A stretch of 11,471 bases of DNA from Bacillota bacterium (GTDB lineage: Bacteria > Bacillota > Clostridia > Lachnospirales > Lachnospiraceae). The stretch is taken from contig JAEWEO010000203.1 in the NCBI GenBank assembly GCA_023389295.1, forward strand, positions 1-11,471. The letters are read 5' to 3'. This document shows positions 6,539-11,471 of the stretch, piece after piece. Made by a program: the position numbers and the translations under genes. The stretch's first letter is position 1. Each line of letters opens with the position of its first letter. Below the pieces are notes generated by a model that was given only the letters and a program-made list of their open reading frames with translations, had not been told where the DNA came from and did not search any database.

Positions 6539-7204
6539 ATGAATATAGTAATAGACAATGTACCTATGGACCTACTAATACCCAATATGCTATCCGCCAC
6601 GGGGATGGTCTTAAAGATCTTTTTTCTAACCATATTGTTATCTGTACCATTGGGATTTTTGGTAGCGCTCGCAAGAAGAAGTAAATTGTGGGTCATCAGT
6701 TTTCCCGTCCGCATTTACCAATTGGTATTTCGAGGTACACCATTAATGCTTCAATTGTTCTTCTTTATGTATGGACCATATTACATATTAGGCTTTAGCT
6801 TTGATCGCTTTACAGCTTGTATCCTAGCATTTACCATTAATTATGCTGCATACTTCGGAGAAATATTCCGTGGTGGTATTGCTTCCATACCAAAGGGACA
6901 GTATGAGGCTGCGAAGGTATTAGGTTATACTAAGCTCCAGACCTTTATAAGAATTATACTTCCACAGGTTGTAAAATCAGTAATTCCGGCTACCGGTAAC
7001 GAACTTATGACCTTAGTTAAGGACACGTCTCTTGCACAGGTGATATCTGTGGTAGAAATTTACCGTGTTGCTTCCACAGCGGGCTCTAAATATTTTTCTA
7101 CGATACCAATCATTATAGCGGCTGTATTTTATTTGATTATGAATACTGTAGTTGAAATGACTTTTAAAATGATTGAAAAGAAAATGGAGTATTATAAGAA
7201 CTAA
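6539..7204 (+). CDS. Amino acid ABC transporter permease, HisM/GlnP family
   Basis: This 221-residue inner-membrane permease belongs to the polar amino acid (His/Glu/Gln/Arg/opine) family. Hydrophobic segments lie around 20-45, 55-85, 92-112 and 187-210, consistent with the family's usual five helices. Conserved elements are FRGTPLMLQLFF (64-75), the ATPase-coupling EAA loop starting YEAAKVLGY (122-130) and RIILPQ (138-143), and LVKDTSLAQVI (159-169). It is the only permease gene here, so the transporter probably contains a homodimer. The SD is CGGAGGA (6528-6534). It is expressed with the ATPase gene 69 bases downstream of its stop, from a promoter separate from that of the binding protein. 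Confidence 0.94.
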   Translation: MNIVIDNVPMDLLIPNMLSATGMVLKIFFLTILLSVPLGFLVALARRSKLWVISFPVRIYQLVFRGTPLMLQLFFFMYGPYYILGFSFDRFTACILAFTINYAAYFGEIFRGGIASIPKGQYEAAKVLGYTKLQTFIRIILPQVVKSVIPATGNELMTLVKDTSLAQVISVVEIYRVASTAGSKYFSTIPIIIAAVFYLIMNTVVEMTFKMIEKKMEYYKN

Positions 7205-7273
7205 CAAAGTTATCAAAGATTTGATATAGATATATTGATGTAGATACATGTGATAGATATATTGGAGGTATTC

Positions 7274-8029
7274 ATGTTATTAAAAGCAAATAATTTAATG
7301 AAACAATTTGATGGAGTTAGCGTATTAAAAGGGATATCAATGGAGGTTAATGAAGGCGAGGTAGTGGCAATCATCGGCCCTTCCGGCTCCGGTAAATCTA
7401 CCTTGCTAAGATGTCTGACTCAATTAGAAAAGATAGATGAAGGAACAATTGAAGTATGTGGTAAGATGATGGTGGATACAACAAATGGAAGTGGTTATTC
7501 CGATCATAAGATTTTGCATGAAATTATACTGGATCTTGGACTGGTATTTCAAAATTTTAATCTTTTCCCTCATTATTCTGTACTGACAAACATAGTAGAT
7601 GCTCAAGTAAAGGTATTGGGGATAGAGAAGAAGCTTGCAACTGATAAAGCGATGGATTTGCTAGATAGAATGAACTTGAACGATCGTGCTAATGCATATC
7701 CTTGTGAATTGTCCGGTGGGCAGCAACAACGTGTAGCAATTGCCAGGGCCCTTGCCTTAAATCCAAGAATTTTATTTTTTGATGAACCGACTTCAGCACT
7801 TGACCCTGAGCTTACGGGGGAAATACTTAAAGTTATTCGCTCTTTAGCCCAAGAGAATATGACAATGGTAATTGTAACTCATGAGATGGCATTTGCCAGG
7901 GATGTGGCGGATCGCGTTATTTTTATGGATGGTGGAGTGATTGTGGAGGAAGGTACACCTGAAAATGTCTTTGGCAATACAGTAAATCAGCGAACAAAAG
8001 AGTTTCTGCAACGCTTTCATGAGAATTAA
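7274..8029 (+). CDS. Polar amino acid ABC transporter ATP-binding protein
   Basis: This 251-residue ATPase of the GlnQ/HisP type powers import with the upstream permease. Motifs are Walker A GPSGSGKST (35-43), Q-loop VFQ (91-93), signature LSGGQQQR (146-153), Walker B ILFFDEP (166-172) with catalytic E171, D-loop SALD (174-177) and switch H203. A short insertion (about 66-86, GSGYSDHKILHE region) precedes the Q-loop and is seen in some family members. I chose ATG 7274 because GGAGG (7264-7268) stands five bases before it. A GTG at 7250 would add eight residues but has no SD. The stop lies 10 bases before the -35 of the rimP promoter, and the first terminator after it is at 8098-8128. Confidence 0.95.
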   Translation: MLLKANNLMKQFDGVSVLKGISMEVNEGEVVAIIGPSGSGKSTLLRCLTQLEKIDEGTIEVCGKMMVDTTNGSGYSDHKILHEIILDLGLVFQNFNLFPHYSVLTNIVDAQVKVLGIEKKLATDKAMDLLDRMNLNDRANAYPCELSGGQQQRVAIARALALNPRILFFDEPTSALDPELTGEILKVIRSLAQENMTMVIVTHEMAFARDVADRVIFMDGGVIVEEGTPENVFGNTVNQRTKEFLQRFHEN

Positions 8030-8039
8030 AAATTAAACC

Positions 8040-8068
8040 TTGCAATTTTTGGTTAGCTTTGATATAAT
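8040..8068 (+). promoter_or_regulatory. Promoter of the rimP-nusA-infB operon
   Basis: TTGCAA (8040-8045), a 17-base spacer and a perfect TATAAT (8063-8068), with TG at 8060-8061, make this the strongest-looking promoter in the window. Transcription should start near 8075, so the terminator-like hairpin at 8098-8128 is inside the leader of rimP. Confidence 0.82.
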
Positions 8069-8097
8069 AACTATTGTGCAAAAGGATAAGACTAATT

Positions 8098-8128
8098 AGG
8101 AGTGGACGAAAGTCCACTCTTATTCTTT
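8098..8128 (+). terminator. Intrinsic terminator, also in the rimP leader
   Basis: GAGTGGAC (8100-8107) pairs with GTCCACTC (8112-8119) around a GAAA tetraloop; a further G-U and an A-T pair extend it. The tail TTATTCTTT is interrupted. It ends the permease-ATPase transcript and also lies about 25 bases after the rimP start site, so it can attenuate the operon. An imperfect U-tract is the kind of terminator that depends on NusA. Confidence 0.8.
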
Positions 8129-8166
8129 GCAACTGACTAAGATATTGAAAGAAAGTAGGGATTTGG

Positions 8167-8634
8167 ATGACAAAACATGAAGAATATGAGCTGAAAACAG
8201 AGAAGCTATTAGGGCCATTACTGGAAGAAAATCATTTCGAATTGTATGATATCGAATATGTAAAGGAAGGTGGCAACTGGTTTCTTCGGACTTATATTGA
8301 TAAAGAAAATGGTATCACGGTGGATGACTGTGAACTGGTTAGCAGAGCTCTTAGTGATTTACTGGATAAACATGATTTTATCCCAGATTCCTATATCTTG
8401 GAAGTAAGTTCACCCGGTCTTGGCAGACAACTTAAGAGGGATAAACATTTTGAAAAAAGTATCGGTGAAGAGGTAGAAATCAAATTATATAAAGCGATCA
8501 ATAAGAAAAAAGAATTTGTTGGTATCCTCACCGCGTTCGATCAAAACACAATTACCATTGAACTGGAAGATGAGAGTACAATGGAGTTTTCAAGAAGCGA
8601 TGTTGCAATCGTTAGGCTGACGTTTGATTTTTAA
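8167..8634 (+). CDS. rimP: Ribosome maturation factor RimP
   Basis: RimP binds the 30S subunit during assembly and helps its maturation. The 155-residue length is normal. The N-terminal alpha/beta domain shows LGPLLEENHFELYDIEYVKEG (15-35 region) and the acidic helix beginning DDCELVSRALSDLLD (53-67). The family hallmark LEVSSPGLGR (78-87) follows, then a C-terminal SH3-like domain (about 95-155) with EFVGILTAFD (116-125). An AGTAGGG-type SD stands just before the ATG. It is the first gene of a canonical operon with nusA, 160 bases downstream. The previous name in Bacillus is ylxS. Confidence 0.96.
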   Translation: MTKHEEYELKTEKLLGPLLEENHFELYDIEYVKEGGNWFLRTYIDKENGITVDDCELVSRALSDLLDKHDFIPDSYILEVSSPGLGRQLKRDKHFEKSIGEEVEIKLYKAINKKKEFVGILTAFDQNTITIELEDESTMEFSRSDVAIVRLTFDF

Positions 8635-8727
8635 TTCATGTTAACTTAAGTTTCTCGTGCGCTCCAAAGCGTGAAATTTGTTGTTTTCATAATAAAGATA
8701 AATTTACTATATTTTAACTAATCCAAA

Positions 8728-8781
8728 GGGAGGAAACAACCTCCTAATTACAAAATGAAAAAATCGATGTATTTAAGGAGG
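8728..8781 (+). promoter_or_regulatory. nusA leader with alternative SD/anti-SD pairing
   Basis: GGAGG (8729-8733), CCTCC (8740-8744) and AAGGAGG (8775-8781) follow one another. CCTCC can pair with the first, forming a hairpin with a six-base loop that leaves the nusA SD free. Or CCTCCT (8740-8745) can pair with AGGAGG (8776-8781), masking that SD. The SD is 13 bases from the nusA ATG, unusually far, and an in-frame TAA just upstream excludes an earlier start. An additional small hairpin (CGCT 8660-8663 with AGCG 8668-8671) lies further upstream. Confidence 0.4.
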
Positions 8782-8794
8782 ATAATAATAAGAA

Positions 8795-9841
8795 ATGGAT
8801 GCGAACAAGGAACTAATTGAAGCTTTAAACCAGATAGAGAAGGAAAAGGATATCAGCAAGGATATTTTGCTGGAAGCACTTGAAAACTCATTGGTAGCGG
8901 CGTGCAAGAATAATTATGGCAGAGCAGATAATATTAAGGTTAACATTGATAGAGTTACAGGTGAAGTAAGCGTTTATGCAATGAAAGAAGTTGTAGAAGA
9001 AGTTACTGATCCCGTTATGGAGATTAGCCTTGCTCAGGCAAAGATGAAGGATGCAAGAAAAGACATTGGAGATGTTGTTGCGATAGAAGTGACTCCGAAG
9101 AACTTTGGCCGTATTGCTGCGCAGAAAGCAAAGCAGGTGGTTGTTCAGAAAATCCGTGAAGAAGAAAGAAAAGTACTGTTTACTCAGTACAGCGCCAAAG
9201 AGAAGGATATTGTTACAGGTATTGTACAACGTTATGTTGGCAATAACGTTAGTATCAATCTAGGCAAGGTAGATGCGGTATTAACAGAGAATGAGCAGGT
9301 AAGAGGAGAAGTGTTCCGTCCTACTGACCGTATCAAACTCTACGTACTTGAAGTAAAGGATACAACGAAAGGGCCTAGAATTACAGTTTCCAGAACTCAT
9401 CCGGAACTTGTCAAGAGATTATTTGAAGCGGAAGTTACTGAAATCCAGGATGGTACTGTTGAAATAAAGAGCATTTCAAGAGAAGCGGGCTCCAGAACGA
9501 AGATGGCGGTATGGAGTAATAACCCGGATGTTGATGCAGTTGGAGCATGCGTTGGACTTAATGGAGCAAGAGTAAATACCATAGTTCACGAGCTTCGTAA
9601 TGAAAAGATCGACATTATTAACTGGAGCAATGATCCGGCAAAATTAATTGAAAATGCACTTAGCCCAGCAAAGGTAGTATCAGTTACCGTTGACGAAGCG
9701 GAAAAAAGCGCAAGAGTTATTGTGCCGGATTATCAATTATCTTTAGCGATTGGTAAAGAGGGACAGAATGCAAGACTTGCAGCAAAATTGACGGGTTATA
9801 AGATTGATATAAAGAGTGAATCCCAAAGTTTAGGATACTAA
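8795..9841 (+). CDS. nusA: Transcription termination/antitermination factor NusA
   Basis: NusA binds RNA polymerase and nascent RNA, promoting pausing and hairpin-dependent termination. This is the short 348-residue Gram-positive form without the C-terminal acidic repeats of E. coli. Residues 1-125 form the polymerase-binding domain, ending in FGRIAAQKAKQVV (104-116). An S1 domain (about 134-198) shows GIVQRYVGNNVSINLG (142-157). KH1 contains VGLNGARV (253-260) and KH2 contains the GKEG loop (320-323) in LAIGKEGQNARLAAKLTG. The start is fixed by an upstream in-frame stop and by the normal N-terminus. It is followed by rnpM after a 46-base gap. NusA may feed back on its own operon through the rimP leader terminator. 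Confidence 0.97.
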   Translation: MDANKELIEALNQIEKEKDISKDILLEALENSLVAACKNNYGRADNIKVNIDRVTGEVSVYAMKEVVEEVTDPVMEISLAQAKMKDARKDIGDVVAIEVTPKNFGRIAAQKAKQVVVQKIREEERKVLFTQYSAKEKDIVTGIVQRYVGNNVSINLGKVDAVLTENEQVRGEVFRPTDRIKLYVLEVKDTTKGPRITVSRTHPELVKRLFEAEVTEIQDGTVEIKSISREAGSRTKMAVWSNNPDVDAVGACVGLNGARVNTIVHELRNEKIDIINWSNDPAKLIENALSPAKVVSVTVDEAEKSARVIVPDYQLSLAIGKEGQNARLAAKLTGYKIDIKSESQSLGY

Positions 9842-9887
9842 AATTCGTTGAAGTTGAATTTCACGGATATTAAGGATGTGATATTGA

Positions 9888-10175
9888 ATGGCAAAAAAAA
9901 CACCATTAAGAATGTGTACCGGATGCCAAGAAATGAAGACAAAGAAAGAAATGATCCGTGTTTTGAAGACTCCGGAGGATGAGATTGTCATAGATTCAAC
10001 AGGTAAAATGAATGGTAGAGGAGCTTATGTCTGCCGTTCGCTTGCTTGTTTACAAAATGCAATTAAAACGAAGGGTTTGGAGCGTTCACTTAAGGTTAGC
10101 ATTCCAAAGGAATTGGTAGAAACACTGGAAAAGGAGATGATTTTGCTTGAATCCGGAAGAAAAGAAAATATATAA
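9888..10175 (+). CDS. rnpM: YlxR-family RNase P modulator RnpM
   Basis: This 95-residue protein belongs to the YlxR/DUF448 family, nucleic-acid-binding proteins; the Bacillus homologue has been described as a modulator of RNase P. It begins with a KKTPLRMCTGC segment (3-13), then an IRVLKTPEDEIVID strand pair (23-36) and the hallmark GRGAYVCRS (43-51). Cysteines C10, C13, C49 and C54 occur in zinc-like spacing, although metal binding is not established here. The SD region AAGGATGTGAT (9872-9882) differs from the full anti-SD complement at one base. Its end overlaps the next gene by 29 bases, so the two are probably translationally coupled. Confidence 0.94.
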   Translation: MAKKTPLRMCTGCQEMKTKKEMIRVLKTPEDEIVIDSTGKMNGRGAYVCRSLACLQNAIKTKGLERSLKVSIPKELVETLEKEMILLESGRKENI

Positions 10176-10485
10176 CTTATTAGGAATTGCAACAAAATCT
10201 CGTAATGTGGCAAGTGGAGAATTTTCTACTGAAAAAGCCGTGAAGGAACATAAAGCTGCTTTGGTGATTGTTGCGGGTGACGCATCAGACAATACAAAGA
10301 AAATGTTTACTAACATGTGTACTTACTATAATGTTCCGATTTACTTTTTTGGCGAGAAAAACGAATTAGGTCATGCAATGGGTAAAGAATTTCGTGCTTC
10401 TTTGGCAGTGTTTGACAAGGGCTTAGCTAGCGCAATTGAAAAGCAACTGAAAATGATGCAAGATATGAACGGAGGTAGTAAGTAG
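10147..10485 (+). CDS. ylxQ: L7Ae/L30e-family K-turn RNA-binding protein (YlxQ)
   Basis: A 112-residue L7Ae/Gadd45-fold protein; relatives bind kink-turn RNA in ribosomal or other RNAs. The core shows LLGIATKSRNVASGEF (11-26), LVIVAGDASDNTKK (39-52) and VPIYFFGEKNELGHAMGK (63-80), which cover the kink-turn contact loop. The start is the unusual TTG at 10147, chosen because AAGGAG (10131-10136) lies ten bases upstream and because the resulting N-terminus leads directly into the conserved LLGIA. The nearby ATG at 10137 is out of frame. The first 29 bases overlap rnpM. The stop abuts the infB ATG. Confidence 0.9.
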   Translation: MNPEEKKIYNLLGIATKSRNVASGEFSTEKAVKEHKAALVIVAGDASDNTKKMFTNMCTYYNVPIYFFGEKNELGHAMGKEFRASLAVFDKGLASAIEKQLKMMQDMNGGSK

Positions 10486-11471
10486 ATGGCAAAAATGAAA
10501 GTCTTTGAGTTAAAGAATCAAATAAATGATACAGGAAAACTTTCAATAGAGAGTAAGGATATCCTAGACTTTATTGAGAGGAGCTTTGGTGTTAAGAAGT
10601 CTCATAGTAGTAATCTGGAAGAAAATGAAGTTCAATATGTTAAAAATCATTTTATTCAGTCAAGTAGAGCTGCTCAGTCTGGTACGAACAAACCTGTGTC
10701 TCAGGCTACACATACGTCTGCTCAAACGAGTAATAAAGAGGTAGGTACAACTACCACATCGCAGACATCAGCACAGAGTACGTCGCGTACTTCATCTAAT
10801 TCCGTAAACACCAGAACAAGTGCAGGACAACAAAGTTCTGTAGGTCATAATACGTCTGGTGTGGGAAGTCAGAGAACAAAAGGAGAACCAACACATCAAG
10901 TTACACAAGGACAAAGAGCAGCAGGAGGACAAAGCGTAATGAAACAAGGCCAACCAGGCCAACAAGGTCAAGAAAATCAAGATAAACAAAGTATGAATAG
11001 AACAACAGGAGAACATAATCTGAATACAACAACACAAAAAACTCAAGAACAAGATACAGAGAAGTTAAATCAAGGAAATAATACCCAAAGACCATCCGGT
11101 CAGGATTCCCAAAGTCAGGGAAGACCGTCAGGTCAAGTAAATCAGGGTCAAAGAACTCAGGGTCAAAGAACTCAGAGTCAGGAACAGAGATCATCAGGAA
11201 CTGGATATCAGGGTAACAGGCCGCAAGGTCAAGGCTATCAGGGCAATAGAAATAATGCAGATGGTCAAGGAAATAGACCGCAGGGTCAAGGATATCAAGG
11301 AAATAGACCGCAGGGTCAGGGATATCAAGGCAATAGACCAAGTGGAGAAGGCTACCAGGGAAATAGACCCCAGGGTCAAGGATATCAGGGAAATAGACCA
11401 CAAGGTCAAGGGTATCAAGGAAATAGACCTCAGGGAGAAGGCTACCAGGGAAATAGACCCCAGGGTCAAGG
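10486..11471 (+). CDS. infB: Translation initiation factor IF-2, N-terminal part
   Basis: IF-2 is the GTPase that places initiator tRNA on the ribosome. Only the first 328 codons are present and the frame is open to the edge, so the GTPase core lies outside. It starts at ATG directly after the preceding stop, with GGAGG (10471-10475) ten bases upstream. Residues 1-57 form the helical IF2_N domain (MAKMKVFELKNQIN through IERSFGVKK). Residues about 60-239 are low-complexity and rich in Q, S, T, G and N. From residue 240 a decapeptide repeat, consensus GYQGNRPQGQ, begins and continues past the edge. No cysteine or long hydrophobic stretch is seen after residue 60, so this part is almost surely disordered. 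Identity rests on the N-terminal domain and on the operon order. Confidence 0.93.
   Translation, partial: MAKMKVFELKNQINDTGKLSIESKDILDFIERSFGVKKSHSSNLEENEVQYVKNHFIQSSRAAQSGTNKPVSQATHTSAQTSNKEVGTTTTSQTSAQSTSRTSSNSVNTRTSAGQQSSVGHNTSGVGSQRTKGEPTHQVTQGQRAAGGQSVMKQGQPGQQGQENQDKQSMNRTTGEHNLNTTTQKTQEQDTEKLNQGNNTQRPSGQDSQSQGRPSGQVNQGQRTQGQRTQSQEQRSSGTGYQGNRPQGQGYQGNRNNADGQGNRPQGQGYQGNRPQGQGYQGNRPSGEGYQGNRPQGQGYQGNRPQGQGYQGNRPQGEGYQGNRPQGQ
11203..11471 (+). repeat. 30-bp tandem repeats in infB coding for GYQGNRPQGQ
   Basis: Nine units start at 11203, 11233, 11263 (27 bases, degenerate), 11290, 11320, 11350, 11380, 11410 and 11440, and a tenth begins at 11470. Unit 2 diverges (NRNNAD). Units at 11350 and 11440 are identical and each follows a GGA-GAA variant, so a 90-bp higher-order period lies over the 30-bp one. 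The reading frame is kept throughout. The array continues beyond the window. Confidence 0.95.

Noticed and set aside
7250..7273. GTG start for the ABC ATPase gene
   Set aside because: The extra eight residues are not typical and the ATG at 7274 has GGAGG five bases upstream.
8679..8715. Internal promoter before nusA
   Set aside because: TATATT is present but the hexamer at correct spacing (TTTCAT) matches the -35 poorly.
8755..8820. A 21-codon open frame in the nusA leader that overlaps the nusA start
   Set aside because: Its nearest SD-like sequence is about 21 bases away, the codons look like chance, and the real SD lies inside it. A leader peptide is not excluded but not supported.
10792..11469. 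Long minus-strand open frames opposite infB
   Set aside because: They are by-products of the repetitive low-complexity infB coding sequence; the + frame has an SD, the IF2_N domain and operon context.
11203..11471. Regular repeats considered as a CRISPR array
   Set aside because: The units are directly contiguous without unique spacers and keep an open reading frame in infB.

Overview
The window looks like a chromosomal segment from a low-GC anaerobic Firmicute, most likely a Lachnospiraceae-type Clostridium (cluster XIVa, similar to Lachnoclostridium phytofermentans). The grounds are the AT-rich base composition, strong AAGGAGG-type ribosome sites, abundant extended -10 promoters, and the gene order rimP-nusA-ylxR-L7Ae-infB, with an infB that carries a very long low-complexity N-terminal region. 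The genus is inferred from gene content and style, not from a database match. All genes seen are on the + strand.

Region 1 (1-459) has no gene. It holds a terminator-like hairpin at the left edge, a strong Fur-box-like palindrome (181-200), two possible promoters and an A/T-rich hairpin just before the first gene.

Region 2 (460-5212) is a compact three-gene unit closed by a strong terminator. It encodes a membrane-anchored extracellular TIM-barrel glycoside-hydrolase-like protein with a C-terminal beta-rich domain, a membrane-anchored HEAT-repeat protein, and a processive-type family 2 glycosyltransferase. I read it as a small synthase-dependent exopolysaccharide system: the transferase makes and exports a polymer, the HEAT protein could act as a scaffold at the inner face, and the hydrolase-like protein could trim or bind the polymer outside. 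The product is unknown. This is the best candidate for an undescribed system.

Region 3 (5213-8029) is a polar amino acid ABC importer: lipoprotein binding protein, permease and ATPase. The binding protein has its own promoter and terminator. The permease-ATPase pair has a second promoter that shares a 23-bp block with the first.

Region 4 (8030-11471) is the conserved rimP-nusA-rnpM(ylxR)-L7Ae-infB operon, linking ribosome maturation, transcription elongation, RNase P modulation and translation initiation. An intrinsic-terminator hairpin lies between the rimP promoter and rimP, and the nusA leader has mutually exclusive Shine-Dalgarno/anti-Shine-Dalgarno pairings. infB runs off the right edge inside a decapeptide repeat, GYQGNRPQGQ, that recalls the prion-domain repeats of yeast Sup35.
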